Source: Pseudohalioglobus lutimaris
GTDB lineage: Bacteria > Pseudomonadota > Gammaproteobacteria > Pseudomonadales > Halieaceae
Assembly: GCF_002866825.1 (NCBI RefSeq)
Contig: NZ_PKUS01000022.1
Location: forward strand, 1-64,000
Reading direction: 5' to 3'
DNA length: 64,000 nucleotides
The notes beneath the pieces are model-generated. The model did no database searches, had not been told where the DNA came from, and saw only the letters and a list, made by a program, of their open reading frames with translations. The position numbers and the translations under genes were made by a program. Shown piece after piece: positions 38,259 through 47,930 of the stretch. Within the stretch, counting starts at the first letter, position 1; every line of letters starts with the position of its first letter.

Positions 38259-40086
38259 GATTATTCTCATTGGCAGCCCGAATTCCGGCAAGAGCCTTTT
38301 ATTCAACCGCCTTACCGGGCTCTCCCACAAAGTGGCCAATTTCCCCGGCATTACTGTCGACGTCGGTAGCGGTGAGCTGCAGGGCTTACCCGGCAAGCGG
38401 CTGGTCGATTTCCCGGGCACCTATTCATTGCAGGCGATTTCCGCGGAGGAAGAGGTCGCCGTCGGCTACTTTGAAGATGCGTTAACCGACCCGGAAGTGG
38501 AGCAGGTGCTGTGCTTGATTGATGCCACGCGCCTGGAAAAGAGCCTGTACTTTACGCTGCAGATCATTCGTGATTGCGAACGCCACGGCAAGCCCGTGAT
38601 TGTGTTGGCCAATATGATCGACATACTCGACAAGCATGGCCTGGAACTGGATGTGGAGGGGCTGGCAAAGGCGCTGCACACCACTGTGCTGCCTATCTCG
38701 GGGCGCACCGGCAAGGGGGTCGACACACTCATTTCACTGTTGGCGCAGCCAGCGGCCGCGGAGAGGGAGCCGCGCAAGCACCTCATCGATACGGCGGACG
38801 CTATTCTGCGTGGGGAGGCCCACGCCCTGGCGCACCGCTACGGCCCCAAGGGCGATATCCTGGTCAGGACCCAGACCAGGCTGGATAGTTTCTTCCTGCA
38901 CTCGCTCACCGGCGGCGTTTCTTTCTTTGCCATCATGTACCTGTTGTTTCAGTCCATTTTTACCTGGTCTGCCCCTGCTATGGATGCAGTAGAAACCGCC
39001 CTGGCGTGGACGGCGGACCGGGTGGTTCCCATGCTGGGCAATACCGTTGTGGCAGATTTCACCGCGGATGCCCTGTTCAGCGGTATTGGCGCTTTCCTTG
39101 TTTTCGTGCCGCAGATTTTTGTGCTGACGTTTATTATCGGGCTGCTGGAAGACTCCGGCTATATGGCCAGGGCGGCCCTGATCTGTCATAAGCCCCTGCG
39201 CTTTTTCGGGCTTACCGGCAAGAGTTTCATTCCGCTGCTCTCCGGTACGGCCTGTGCCATTCCTGCTATTTACGCAGCCCGTGCTATCGATTCCCCGCGC
39301 AAGCGGTTGTTGACCTATATGGCTATTCCGCTGATGCCCTGCAGCGCGCGATTGCCGGTTTATACCCTGCTGATTGCGGCCTTTATACCTGCCCAGACCT
39401 CCATGGGAGGGCTGCTTGGCTGGCAGGGCCTGGCCATGTTTGGCATCTACTTCTTCGGTATGTTCTGTGGACTACTTATTACCGGAATAGTGTCAAGGGC
39501 CGCCGAGGACCATTACACCGATCTGCCCTTTGTGCTTGAGCTACCGCCATACCGGATGCCGGGGCTGATACCTATTCTGCGCAACTCGGTGAACCGCGCG
39601 AAGCACTTTGTCACCAAGGCGGGAAAGATTATTTTCACGGTGACCGTGGTGATCTGGGTGCTGGGGTACTTCCCCAACTATGGCGCTGATCTCGGGGAGT
39701 CCTGGCTGGGCTATCTGGGACACATTGTGGAGCCGGTGTTCGCGCCTATGGGGCTGGACTGGCGCTATGGCGTTGCGATTTTCACCTCCTTCGCGGCGCG
39801 CGAGGTGTTTGTGGGGACCCTGGGTACGATCTTCGGCATTGAAGGGGCCGACGAGAATATGATTCCCCTGGTAGAGCATATACAGGCTAGCGACCTTGCA
39901 CTGGGCTCGGGATTGGCGCTATTGGTGTTCTTTGCTATCGCCCTGCAGTGTGTATCAACCGTGGCCATTCTGGCCAAGGAGAGTGCGTCGCGCAGTCTCA
40001 CCATGAAGATGTTCGTCGGCTACTTTCTACTGGCCTATGTTGCGGCAGTTCTGGTGTATCAGGTAACCGGGTGGGTTGTGGGCTGA
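38251..40086 (+). CDS. feoB: Ferrous iron transporter B (compact form)
   Basis: 611 residues from GTG 38251, which overlaps the feoA stop and gives MSKIILIGSPNSGKS. The N-terminal G domain has G1 (GSPNSGKS, residues 8-15), G3 (VDFPGTYSL near 51) and G4 (LANMID near 119). The membrane part has two Gate repeats with FIPLLSGTACAIPAIYAAR (near 328) and TSFAAREVFVGTL (near 512). It imports Fe2+ across the inner membrane. E. coli FeoB is about 770 residues; this is a shorter form. Confidence 0.94.
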   Translation: MSKIILIGSPNSGKSLLFNRLTGLSHKVANFPGITVDVGSGELQGLPGKRLVDFPGTYSLQAISAEEEVAVGYFEDALTDPEVEQVLCLIDATRLEKSLYFTLQIIRDCERHGKPVIVLANMIDILDKHGLELDVEGLAKALHTTVLPISGRTGKGVDTLISLLAQPAAAEREPRKHLIDTADAILRGEAHALAHRYGPKGDILVRTQTRLDSFFLHSLTGGVSFFAIMYLLFQSIFTWSAPAMDAVETALAWTADRVVPMLGNTVVADFTADALFSGIGAFLVFVPQIFVLTFIIGLLEDSGYMARAALICHKPLRFFGLTGKSFIPLLSGTACAIPAIYAARAIDSPRKRLLTYMAIPLMPCSARLPVYTLLIAAFIPAQTSMGGLLGWQGLAMFGIYFFGMFCGLLITGIVSRAAEDHYTDLPFVLELPPYRMPGLIPILRNSVNRAKHFVTKAGKIIFTVTVVIWVLGYFPNYGADLGESWLGYLGHIVEPVFAPMGLDWRYGVAIFTSFAAREVFVGTLGTIFGIEGADENMIPLVEHIQASDLALGSGLALLVFFAIALQCVSTVAILAKESASRSLTMKMFVGYFLLAYVAAVLVYQVTGWVVG

Positions 40087-40107
40087 TCGCCCCGACAGGT
40101 GTTGCCC

Positions 40108-40449
40108 TCAGCGGCGCGCCAGTTGGAAGCCTTTCACTTCTGCCAGCACCAGTTCTGCGACCAGTTCCACCAGCAGGCGGTGGTTGTCTTTGCGAACACC
40201 CTCCAGCCCTGCCTCTATATCCGCTTGCAGGTCGGCCTGCTGGTCGGCATTGAGTCCTTCGGGCAAGCGGATTGAAAAGCAGTATTGCTCGGAATCCTTG
40301 ATGCGGCTGTAGATTTTTTTCAGCTGCTGCGCCGCGAAGTCCATGAGTTCGTCATCAGCGCCCTTGGTGAGCAGGAGTTGCCGTATTTCACGGTCGAGAA
40401 AGGCCAGACCCTTGGTCTGCTGTGACGGGAACTCGAGAACGTCTCCCAT
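40108..40449 (-). CDS. Conserved hypothetical acidic protein
   Basis: 113 residues, helix-rich and acidic with no signal peptide or membrane helix (MGDVLEFPSQQTKGLAFLDREI at the N-terminus, ELVAELVLAEVKGFQLARR at the C-terminus). No family recognised. It is convergent with feoB (21 bp apart) and 107 bp downstream of yhbY, and may be transcribed with the latter. Confidence 0.65.
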   Translation of the reverse strand: MGDVLEFPSQQTKGLAFLDREIRQLLLTKGADDELMDFAAQQLKKIYSRIKDSEQYCFSIRLPEGLNADQQADLQADIEAGLEGVRKDNHRLLVELVAELVLAEVKGFQLARR

Positions 40450-40556
40450 GCTCTGCTACCTTTCGCTCCCTGATGAAGGGACCATCATAACCAGAAAGTC
40501 GGTGGCAGAGGAATACCGGGCGGGCGTGTGGGGTGCAAGCCGGTTGTGCTCTGGCG

Positions 40557-40868
40557 CTATTGCGGGCGAAGCAGGTTGGACAACCGTGGATCGGGCTGCG
40601 GAGCGCGCCGCAAAATGAGGATCATATTGCCTATGCTCTGCACCAGTTCTGCACCGCAGGTCTCGCACAGGGCTTCAGTGACGGCAGCTTTAGCTTCCCT
40701 GTCGCCAACCGCCAGCTTCACCTTGATCAACTCATGCTGGCTCAGTGCCCGCTCAATTTCGGCGATGACGTTTTCCGTCAGTCCGTTGCCGGCTACCGTC
40801 ACCACGGGCTTTAGCTTGTGGCCAATAGCCCGCATTTGTTTGATGTTCTGATTGCTTTTCTTGCTCAT
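40557..40868 (-). CDS. yhbY: CRM-domain ribosome assembly RNA-binding protein YhbY
   Basis: 103 residues from ATG 40868; the frame extends 29 codons further but that part is unrelated. The CRM-domain shows [36 protein letters not shown] near residue 17 and the GNMILILRR core at the end. YhbY binds pre-50S particles. It is divergent from rlmE with a 99-bp gap, a pairing conserved in gammaproteobacteria. Confidence 0.94.
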   Translation of the reverse strand: MSKKSNQNIKQMRAIGHKLKPVVTVAGNGLTENVIAEIERALSQHELIKVKLAVGDREAKAAVTEALCETCGAELVQSIGNMILILRRAPQPDPRLSNLLRPQ

Positions 40869-40967
40869 AGTAAATCCACGGTACAATGGGCGCCTGCGCC
40901 TCTCGGGGGCGCGTATTCTACACAAGGCCCAGCGGCCCCGATACTCACACGGCAAGAATCTAACGTT

Positions 40968-41591
40968 ATGGCAAAGAAGCGCTCATCCAGCAAGGCCTGG
41001 TTAAAGGAGCACCGGGAAGATCACTATGTGCAGCAGGCGCAGCGCGAGGGTTACCGCAGTCGTGCCTGCTACAAGTTGTTGGAATTGCAGGAAAAAGACC
41101 GCCTGATCAAGCCGGGGATGACCATCGTCGACCTGGGTAGCGCTCCCGGGGGGTGGTCACAGGTGGCCGTGGAACTGGTCGGTCACCATGGCCGCGTAGT
41201 GGCTTCGGATATTTTGCCCATGGACAGCCTTGCGGGAGTGGAATTTATTGAGGGCGACTTCACTGAGGATGCAGTGTTCGAGCAGATTCTGGCGACCCTG
41301 CAGGGGGCTCCGGTCGATATGGTGATATCTGACATGGCCCCCAATATGAGCGGCGTGACCGCCGTGGACCAGCCAAAGTCCATGTATCTGGTTGAACTTG
41401 CTCTGGATATGGCGCGCCGTGTGCTGGCGCCAGGTGGCATATTTGTCGCCAAAGTGTTCCAGGGAGAGGGGTTTGATGAACTGTTTCGCGACACGCGCAG
41501 CACTTTCGACCGTGTGTTGACGCGCAAGCCAAAGGCATCGCGGCCCCGCTCGCGAGAGGTGTACCTGGTGGCCAGCGGCTTCAAGGGCTAA
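40968..41591 (+). CDS. rlmE: 23S rRNA (uridine-2552-2'-O)-methyltransferase RlmE/FtsJ
   Basis: 207 residues from ATG 40968, giving [25 protein letters not shown], the usual RlmE N-terminus. [17 protein letters not shown] near residue 48 is the SAM motif; the catalytic K-D-K-E set is represented by [22 protein letters not shown] and [10 protein letters not shown]. It methylates U2552 in the 23S A-loop. It precedes ftsH by about 260 bp, the order known from E. coli. Confidence 0.96.
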   Translation: MAKKRSSSKAWLKEHREDHYVQQAQREGYRSRACYKLLELQEKDRLIKPGMTIVDLGSAPGGWSQVAVELVGHHGRVVASDILPMDSLAGVEFIEGDFTEDAVFEQILATLQGAPVDMVISDMAPNMSGVTAVDQPKSMYLVELALDMARRVLAPGGIFVAKVFQGEGFDELFRDTRSTFDRVLTRKPKASRPRSREVYLVASGFKG

Positions 41592-41854
41592 CCGACTGTT
41601 GGCTGGCGTTGCTGTGGTGTTTCCGGCGGGACGGCAATCGTGGCTCGCGCCCTTGAAACATGGCCGCGTGCCCCCATTTGTAGTACATTGCACCCGGAAT
41701 CGCCCTGTTTTTAACGTAGGTCCACTTCAGCCGGGGGCGCGTATATTTCTACCACCCCACTCGCTTGTCGGGCGACAGGCTATAATTAAGGAGTAAGGCT
41801 GTTTAGGCCAGATGTCTGGCCGGCCTGCAAAGGTGTCTCCGTGAGGATGCAGCA

Positions 41855-43774
41855 TTGAATGATATGGTAAAAAATTTATTGTTGTGGCTGGTTATAGCCG
41901 CAGTTTTGTTGTCGGTTTTCAACAACTTCAATATGCAGAGCCCTACGGAGCAGCTGCAGTACTCCGATTTTATCCAGGAAATACAGAGCGACCAGGTGCA
42001 GAAAGTCACCGTGGATGGTTTGACGATTTCTGGTGAGCGTTTCGATGGCAGTCGCTTCGAGACCATCCGTCCCATGGTCGAAGATCCCAAGCTGATGGAC
42101 GACTTGCTGGAGCACAACGTGGTTGTAGAGGGTAAGAAGCCCGAGCAACAGAGCGTCTGGACCCAGCTTCTGGTGGCCTCATTCCCCATACTGATTATTA
42201 TTGCCGTATTTATGTTCTTCATGCGCCAGATGCAGGGCGGTGGCGGCGGTCGCGGCGGCCCGATGAGTTTCGGCAAGAGCAAGGCGCGACTGCTGGGTGA
42301 GGACCAGATCACCACGACCTTTGCCGACGTTGCAGGTGTAGATGAAGCTAAGGAAGACGTGCAGGAACTGGTGGAGTTCCTGCGCGACCCCAGTCGCTTC
42401 CAGAAATTGGGCGGACGTATTCCTCGTGGTGTGCTGATGGTGGGCCAGCCCGGAACGGGTAAAACCCTGTTGGCCAAGGCCATCGCCGGTGAAGCGAAGG
42501 TGCCCTTCTTCTCTATTTCGGGTTCGGATTTTGTCGAGATGTTCGTGGGTGTCGGTGCATCGCGTGTGCGTGACATGTTTGAGCAGGCCAAGAAACAGGC
42601 GCCGTGTATTATCTTTATCGATGAAATCGATGCGGTAGGTCGCCACCGTGGTGCGGGGCTGGGCGGCGGTCACGACGAGCGCGAGCAGACCCTCAACCAG
42701 TTGTTGGTGGAGATGGATGGTTTTGAGGTTAACGACGGTGTGATCGTTATCGCCGCCACCAACCGGCCGGATGTGTTGGACCCCGCGCTGTTGCGGCCGG
42801 GCCGGTTCGACCGGCAGGTTGTGGTGGGTCTGCCCGATATCCGTGGCCGTGAGCACATTCTTAAAGTACACATGCGTAAGGTGCCGCTGTCGGAAGACGT
42901 TGAGCCATCCAAGATTGCACGCGGTACACCGGGCTTTTCCGGAGCTGACCTGGCCAACCTGGTCAATGAGGCGGCTCTGTTCGCAGCGCGGGCCAACGTG
43001 CGCACCGTGGGCATGCAGCAGTTTGAACTGGCCAAGGACAAGATCATGATGGGCGCAGAGCGCAAGTCCATGGTCATGTCTGAAAATGAAAAACGTAATA
43101 CGGCCTACCACGAGGCGGGCCATGCCATCGTCGGCCGCCTGATGCCGGAGCATGACCCGGTTTACAAGGTGAGCATTATTCCCCGTGGGCGTGCCCTGGG
43201 TGTGACCATGTTCCTGCCTGAGGAAGACCGCTACAGCCACAGCCGTCGTCACATTATCAGTCAGATCTGCAGTTTATTCGGTGGACGCATTGCCGAGGAA
43301 ATGACCCTGGGGCGTGACGGCATCACTACCGGCGCTTCCAATGACATTCAGCGAGCAACGGAAATCGCGCGCAAGATGGTCACCCAGTGGGGGCTTTCGG
43401 AGACGATGGGCCCGCTGATGTACGACGAGGGTGGTGAAGAGGTGTTCCTCGGGCGTAGTGCAGGGCAGACCCACCAGGGCATTTCAGACGATACAGCCCG
43501 CAAAATCGACCAGGAAGTGCGCCGTATCATCGACGAGTGCTACGAGACTTCTCAGCGTATTCTTGAGGAAAATGTCGATAAGCTGCATGTGATGGCCGAA
43601 GCGTTGATGCAATACGAGACCATCGACGCGGAGCAGATCGAAGATATCATGGCAGGGCGTAAGCCGCGCCAGCCCAGTGGTTGGGACGACTCGTCAGGCG
43701 GCGGCGCACAGACGACCGCTGATGATAGCCAGGACTCCAGCAGTCCAATTGGTGGCCCCGCCGGCGAACACTGA
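41855..43774 (+). CDS. ftsH: ATP-dependent zinc metalloprotease FtsH
   Basis: 639 residues. Helix 1 at about 5-22, a periplasmic segment, helix 2 at about 105-124, then a Gly-rich linker, the AAA domain (Walker [14 protein letters not shown] near 196, Walker [10 protein letters not shown] near 250) and the zinc site HEAGH near 418. It degrades misfolded and regulatory membrane proteins and LpxC. The start is TTG at 41855 with GAGG eight bases upstream, giving [12 protein letters not shown]; the ATG nine bases on is too far from the site. folP follows directly. Confidence 0.97.
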   Translation: MNDMVKNLLLWLVIAAVLLSVFNNFNMQSPTEQLQYSDFIQEIQSDQVQKVTVDGLTISGERFDGSRFETIRPMVEDPKLMDDLLEHNVVVEGKKPEQQSVWTQLLVASFPILIIIAVFMFFMRQMQGGGGGRGGPMSFGKSKARLLGEDQITTTFADVAGVDEAKEDVQELVEFLRDPSRFQKLGGRIPRGVLMVGQPGTGKTLLAKAIAGEAKVPFFSISGSDFVEMFVGVGASRVRDMFEQAKKQAPCIIFIDEIDAVGRHRGAGLGGGHDEREQTLNQLLVEMDGFEVNDGVIVIAATNRPDVLDPALLRPGRFDRQVVVGLPDIRGREHILKVHMRKVPLSEDVEPSKIARGTPGFSGADLANLVNEAALFAARANVRTVGMQQFELAKDKIMMGAERKSMVMSENEKRNTAYHEAGHAIVGRLMPEHDPVYKVSIIPRGRALGVTMFLPEEDRYSHSRRHIISQICSLFGGRIAEEMTLGRDGITTGASNDIQRATEIARKMVTQWGLSETMGPLMYDEGGEEVFLGRSAGQTHQGISDDTARKIDQEVRRIIDECYETSQRILEENVDKLHVMAEALMQYETIDAEQIEDIMAGRKPRQPSGWDDSSGGGAQTTADDSQDSSSPIGGPAGEH

Positions 43775-43781
43775 GCCGCCA

Positions 43782-44657
43782 TTGTCCCCGCCCGACCCCC
43801 TGTCCCCGGTGCTGAACTGCGCCGGGACACAACTGGACCTTTCCCGCCCCCGCGTTATGGGGGTGATTAACACCACCCCTGACTCGTTTTCCGATGGAGG
43901 CACACTCTACAGTGGAGAGAGCCTTGATCTGGATTGCGCTCTGCGCCGCGCCGTGGAAATGGTCAACGGTGGAGCGGCGATCCTGGATGTGGGTGGGGAA
44001 TCTACTCGCCCCGGTGCACAGCCGGTAAGCACGGCAATGGAGATGGATCGTGTCCTGCCGTTGGTAGAGCGCATCACGGCAGAGCTGGATGTGGTGGTAT
44101 CTGTCGACACCAGTTCGCCAGCGGTGATGACCGAGGCGGCCGCGTGTGGGGCGGGCCTGATCAATGATGTTCGCGCACTGCGCCGTGCCGGCGCGCTGGA
44201 GGCCGCTGCTGCCAGCGGCTTGCCGGTATGCCTGATGCACATGCAGGGCGAGCCTGCTGCCATGCAGGACGCTCCCTGCTACGAGAACGTTGTCGAGGAA
44301 GTAGCGGCATTCCTGCAAGCAAGGGTCGAGGCCTGTGTATCTGCAGGTATAGCCCGCAGTCGACTGTTGCTGGACCCCGGCTTTGGCTTTGGTAAGTCTG
44401 TGCAGCATAACCTGGACTTACTCGCTGGCCTGCCGCAGTTGAAGGCACTGGGCCTGCCTCTGCTGGCGGGGCTTTCACGCAAGTCATTGATTGGCAAACT
44501 GATTGGCCGAGAGGTGCACGAACGTATGCCTGCCGGCCTGGCACTGGCGGTGTTGGCGGCCGAGCGCGGCGCTGTCATCATACGTACCCACGACGTGGTC
44601 GAAACTGCTGATGCCCTGGCCATGTATGCCGCACTGATTGAACGGAAGGAATCATGA
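43782..44657 (+). CDS. folP: Dihydropteroate synthase
   Basis: About 291 residues. [17 protein letters not shown], then [13 protein letters not shown], and [15 protein letters not shown] are the three diagnostic blocks for binding pterin pyrophosphate and p-aminobenzoate. The start is uncertain: TTG 43782, seven bases past the ftsH stop, places about 28 residues before the first block as in homologues. GTG 43809 is an alternative, and the open frame extends back into ftsH. The stop overlaps the glmM start (ATGA). Confidence 0.94.
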   Translation: MSPPDPLSPVLNCAGTQLDLSRPRVMGVINTTPDSFSDGGTLYSGESLDLDCALRRAVEMVNGGAAILDVGGESTRPGAQPVSTAMEMDRVLPLVERITAELDVVVSVDTSSPAVMTEAAACGAGLINDVRALRRAGALEAAAASGLPVCLMHMQGEPAAMQDAPCYENVVEEVAAFLQARVEACVSAGIARSRLLLDPGFGFGKSVQHNLDLLAGLPQLKALGLPLLAGLSRKSLIGKLIGREVHERMPAGLALAVLAAERGAVIIRTHDVVETADALAMYAALIERKES

Positions 44658-46003
44658 CAAGACAGTATTTTGGCACAGACGGAATTCGTGGAGAGGTGGG
44701 CAAGGGTCCCATCACGCCTGATTTTATGCTCAAGCTGGGCTGGGCCTGTGGGCGCGTGTTCTCCCGGCAGGCCGGTGGCGAGGGCCGCTGCCTGGTGATT
44801 ATCGGCAAAGATACGCGGGTCTCTGGTTACATGTTTGAGTCTGCCCTGGAGGCGGGCCTGGTGGCCGCGGGCGTGGATGTAAAGTTGCTCGGGCCTATGC
44901 CCACACCGGCTGTGGCGATGATGACGCAAACGCAGTCAGCGGATGCCGGCATTGTTATCAGTGCTTCCCACAACCCTTTCCACGACAACGGCATCAAGTT
45001 TTTTTCCGCGAGCGGTTCCAAGTTGGCTGACGAGGTGGAACTGGCTATCGAGGCGGAATTGCAGCAGGACCTGGTCACTGTAAGCTCCCGTGAGATTGGC
45101 AAGGTGTTGCGCGTGGTGGATGCGGCGGGCCGGTACATTGAGTTCTGCAAGTCCACTGTGCCCGAGGGGTTCAATCTGCGCGGCATGCGTATTGCGGTTG
45201 ACTGTGCCAATGGCGCCACGTATCACATCGCGCCCAGCGTGTTCGCTGAACTGGGTGCAGAAGTGATCAGCCTGGGAGTGCAGCCTGACGGCTTCAATAT
45301 TAACGAGAGCGTAGGTTCCACGGACACACGCGCGCTGGCCGCGCTGGTCCGCGAACGGCAGGCCGACCTGGGTATTGCCTTTGATGGTGACGGCGACCGT
45401 GTACTGTTCGTCGACGGGGACGGTGAACTGGTCGATGGCGATGAGCTTATTTACGTGATTGCCATGCATCGACTGGTCAGTGGCACCATTGAGGCCGGTG
45501 TGGTCGGCACCCTGATGACCAATCTCGGTATGGAAATGGCCTTGCGGGAGGCTGGTCTGCAACTGGGTCGCGCCAGGGTCGGCGACCGCTACGTAAAAGA
45601 GATGATGGAGGCACAGAGCTGGCACCTGGGCGGTGAGTCGTCCGGCCACATAATCTGTAGCGACATCACGACAACCGGTGACGGTATCGTGGCTGCGCTG
45701 CAGGTTCTGCGCGCGGTGCGTGACTCCGGCGAATCACTGGGCAAGCTGCGCTCCGGGATGAGCAAGTATCCCCAGACCATGATCAATGTGCGCGCAAACG
45801 GCAAGGTTGACCTGGATGACTATCCCCAGGTGGCGGCTGCCGTAGCTGACGTGGAAGCGACGCTTGGGGAGCGGGGGAGAGTGTTGCTGCGCCCATCCGG
45901 CACCGAGCCTGTGGTCAGGGTGATGGTTGAAGGCGAAGATGGCGCGGAAGTGCAGCGCCTTTGTGAGCAACTGGCGGGTGATGTCGAGCGTTGCCTCGCT
46001 TGA
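44654..46003 (+). CDS. glmM: Phosphoglucosamine mutase
   Basis: 449 residues. The phosphoserine loop [13 protein letters not shown] is near residue 102, the Mg site [13 protein letters not shown] near 243, the sugar loop GGESSGH near 329, and the phosphate-binding [14 protein letters not shown] near 415. It converts glucosamine-6-phosphate to glucosamine-1-phosphate for UDP-GlcNAc. It overlaps folP by 4 bp. Confidence 0.97.
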   Translation: MTRQYFGTDGIRGEVGKGPITPDFMLKLGWACGRVFSRQAGGEGRCLVIIGKDTRVSGYMFESALEAGLVAAGVDVKLLGPMPTPAVAMMTQTQSADAGIVISASHNPFHDNGIKFFSASGSKLADEVELAIEAELQQDLVTVSSREIGKVLRVVDAAGRYIEFCKSTVPEGFNLRGMRIAVDCANGATYHIAPSVFAELGAEVISLGVQPDGFNINESVGSTDTRALAALVRERQADLGIAFDGDGDRVLFVDGDGELVDGDELIYVIAMHRLVSGTIEAGVVGTLMTNLGMEMALREAGLQLGRARVGDRYVKEMMEAQSWHLGGESSGHIICSDITTTGDGIVAALQVLRAVRDSGESLGKLRSGMSKYPQTMINVRANGKVDLDDYPQVAAAVADVEATLGERGRVLLRPSGTEPVVRVMVEGEDGAEVQRLCEQLAGDVERCLA

Positions 46004-46072
46004 TCTGCCATACCTTGCCTATGCCCTGTAACTTCGTTAAGATTGCGGCCGCTTTTTTGCCCGGGAGATAAC

Positions 46073-46813
46073 ATGCGTCAGCCACTGATTGTCGGGAACT
46101 GGAAAATGCACGGCTCCCGGGAAAGCGTTGCCGAACTGCTCACGAGTTTGGTCACCGGCAGTACCGGTGAATCGGCTGATGTCGCGGTGTGCCCGACTTA
46201 TGTGCACCTGGCCCAGGCAGTAAGCCTTTGCGCTAATTCGCCGATTGCGGTGGGCGCGCAGGATTGCAGTCACCTTGCAACGGGGGCGCGCACCGGCGAG
46301 GTGGCGGCGCCAATGATTGCTGACGTTGGTTGTGAGTGGGTTATCCTTGGCCACTCTGAGCGACGCGCCTATCACGGCGAGAGTGATGAGGCGATTGCGG
46401 CGAAGCTGACGGCAGCGGCGGAAGCAGGATTAAAGCCGATTCTCTGTGTGGGTGAGACCCGCGAAGAGCGCGAGGCAGATAAGGCCGAAGACGTTGTGGC
46501 TCTCCAGTTGTCAGGGGCGCTGCGAAGCCAGCCCGACTTGAAGGGATTGGTCGTTGCCTATGAACCGGTGTGGGCGATTGGCACTGGCCTTACGGCTTCG
46601 CCGGAGCAGGCCCAGGCCATGCACGCCTTCATCCGCGATGAGTTGGCTGCGCTTGGGGTAGATGCCGTTAATACACGCCTGCTCTACGGCGGCAGCGTAA
46701 AGGCGGGTAATGCGGCGGAGCTGTTCGCCCAGCCCGATATAGATGGCGCCCTGGTGGGCGGTGCGGCTCTGGTGGCCGCGGAATTTCAGGCAATTGTCGA
46801 CGCGGCAACCTGA
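46073..46813 (+). CDS. tpiA: Triosephosphate isomerase
   Basis: 246 residues from ATG 46073, preceded by GGGAG. The active-site residues are Lys in GNWKMHGS, His in VILGHSERR near 92, and Glu in VVAYEPVWAIGTG near 162. The C-terminus has YGGSVKAGNAAEL. It interconverts DHAP and G3P. The gene follows glmM by 69 bp and precedes secG, as in pseudomonads. Confidence 0.97.
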   Translation: MRQPLIVGNWKMHGSRESVAELLTSLVTGSTGESADVAVCPTYVHLAQAVSLCANSPIAVGAQDCSHLATGARTGEVAAPMIADVGCEWVILGHSERRAYHGESDEAIAAKLTAAAEAGLKPILCVGETREEREADKAEDVVALQLSGALRSQPDLKGLVVAYEPVWAIGTGLTASPEQAQAMHAFIRDELAALGVDAVNTRLLYGGSVKAGNAAELFAQPDIDGALVGGAALVAAEFQAIVDAAT

Positions 46814-46852
46814 TTCGAAATGGTGAACGTCCCTCGGAGGGACTGAAAACAA

Positions 46853-47242
46853 ATGGAACAGATTATTCTTATAGGGCACCTGTTGGTTGCTCTTGCTATT
46901 ATCGCCCTGATCATGCTGCAACAGGGTAAGGGCGCTGACATGGGTGCGTCCTTCGGTGCCGGGGCCTCGCAGACCCTTTTTGGTTCAGACGGCAGCGGTA
47001 ACATATTGACCCGCTCCACAGCCTGGCTGGTTGCCTTGTTTTTTGCCACTAGCTTCGGGTTGGCGCTGATCGCCAAGAATGCATCCCAGCCTGTCAACGA
47101 GTTGGGTATCGATATTCCTCCGATGACGATGCAGGCCCAGCCGGCGGTGGAAGAGGAATTGCCGGTGTTGGATGACGAGATCCCTGCCGCGACAAGCACC
47201 GGGACTGAACCAGTGGAAGGCGATCTCCCTGCGCTGGATTGA
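46853..47242 (+). CDS. secG: Preprotein translocase subunit SecG
   Basis: 129 residues with two transmembrane helices (about 3-22 and 54-72) joined by LMLQQGKGADMGASFGAG, the conserved SecG cytoplasmic loop. The acidic, Pro-rich C-terminal tail is typical. It stabilises SecYEG. The tRNA-Leu gene starts 12 bp after its stop and may be read from the same transcript. Confidence 0.95.
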   Translation: MEQIILIGHLLVALAIIALIMLQQGKGADMGASFGAGASQTLFGSDGSGNILTRSTAWLVALFFATSFGLALIAKNASQPVNELGIDIPPMTMQAQPAVEEELPVLDDEIPAATSTGTEPVEGDLPALD

Positions 47243-47254
47243 TATAACGAATTA

Positions 47255-47340
47255 GCCGAAGTGGTGGAATTGGTAGACACGCTATCTTGAGGGGGTAGTG
47301 AGCTATGCTCGTGCGGGTTCAAGTCCCGCCTTCGGCACCA
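47255..47340 (+). tRNA. leuU: tRNA-Leu (anticodon GAG)
   Basis: 86 nt including an encoded CCA. 5' GCCGAAG pairs with CTTCGGC; D-arm region TGGTGGAATTGGTAGACAC; anticodon loop TTGAGGG with GAG; long class II variable arm; T-arm GCGGG-TTCAAGT-CCCGC. It closely resembles E. coli tRNA-Leu(GAG) in the first half and reads CUC/CUU codons. A set of 3'-end repeats follows at once. Confidence 0.96.
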
Positions 47341-47374
47341 TCTTAGAAAAGACGAGGCTTCACTGCCGGGAAGT

Positions 47375-47577
47375 GCTCGTGCGGACCCTGCGGGCCGCGG
47401 TAAGTCCCGCCTTCGGCACCATCTGAGAAAAGACGTTGCTTCTCTGTCGTGAAGTGCTCGTGCGGACCGTGCGGGCCGCGTTAAGTCCCGCCTTCGGCAC
47501 CAGCTTAGAAAAGACGAGGCTTCACTGTCGTGAAGTGCTCGTGCGGACCTTGCGGGTCTCCCTGAGTCCTGCTTTTG
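47375..47577 (+). repeat. Tandem 81-nt repeats containing the tRNA-Leu 3' end
   Basis: Three units begin at 47375, 47456 and 47537, exactly 81 nt apart, each starting GCTCGTGCGGACC. The last 20 nt of tRNA-Leu (AAGTCCCGCCTTCGGCACCA) recur exactly at 47402-47421 and 47483-47502; the third unit is degenerate. The 34-nt spacers (for example TCTTAGAAAAGACGAGGCTT at 47341) contain a small hairpin such as CTTCAC-TGTC-GTGAAG. The tRNA itself is unit zero; repeat units carry a longer insert (about 13 nt net) replacing TTC of the T-loop. The units have no 5' half, so they cannot be tRNAs. The layout recalls the E. coli tyrT repeats. Confidence 0.9.
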
Positions 47578-47581
47578 TTTT
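47552..47581 (+). terminator. Terminator formed from the last tRNA-derived repeat
   Basis: GCGGG (47552-47556) can pair with CCTGC (47568-47572) around an 11-base loop, with one G-T pair, followed by TTTTGTTTT. The stem is the T-arm of the degenerate third unit. It would end the secG/tRNA-Leu transcript. Confidence 0.6.
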
Positions 47582-47618
47582 ACGCAGAATTTACCGATAA
47601 AAAGGCAGTGGAATACGG

Positions 47619-47647
47619 TTGACCCGGCTAGGGTCGGTACCTATAAT
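47619..47647 (+). promoter_or_regulatory. Sigma-70 promoter of tRNA-fMet
   Basis: TTGACC (47619-47624) and a perfect TATAAT (47642-47647) with a 17-bp spacer, followed by a GC-containing discriminator. The presumed leader (about 47655-47728) has an 8-bp inverted repeat TTGGGTCG/CGACCCAA at 47662-47689. Confidence 0.88.
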
Positions 47648-47728
47648 GCACAGCCTCGAATTTGGGTCGAGATGACGAGACCGACCCAATGTGGATGCCA
47701 AGGGGCTTTCACTACGAGAGAGTATTGA

Positions 47729-47805
<77 letters not shown>

Positions 47806-47844
47806 ACAATACGTCGCCTGCTCCAAGACAGCGACGTGTAGAAG

Positions 47845-47871
47845 AAAAAGCCCCTTTTCAAGGGGCTTTTT
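47845..47871 (+). terminator. First of two tandem terminators after tRNA-fMet
   Basis: AAAAGCCCCTT-TTC-AAGGGGCTTTTT, a perfect symmetrical stem 40 bp after the tRNA. It separates the tRNA from the rimP-nusA-infB genes and probably acts as a leaky attenuator. Confidence 0.9.
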
Positions 47872-47884
47872 CGTTTGTGACCTA

Positions 47885-47907
47885 AGCCCCTCGAAAAGGG
47901 GCTTTTT
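47885..47907 (+). terminator. Second tandem terminator before rimP
   Basis: AGCCCCT-CGAA-AAGGGGCTTTTT, almost the same stem as the preceding one, 14 bp on and just 24 bp before rimP. The near-identity suggests local duplication. Confidence 0.85.
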
Positions 47908-47930
47908 CACACTTGGAGAAATGTACCGGC

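Noticed and set aside
47375-47502. CRISPR-like array interpretation of the regular repeats
   Set aside because: Spacers are nearly identical to one another and the repeats are tRNA sequence; there are no cas genes.
47341-47581. Integrative-element attachment sites made by tRNA 3'-end duplication
   Set aside because: Site-specific integration would leave one distant duplicate with an integrase between. Here copies are 81 nt apart with no gene in between.
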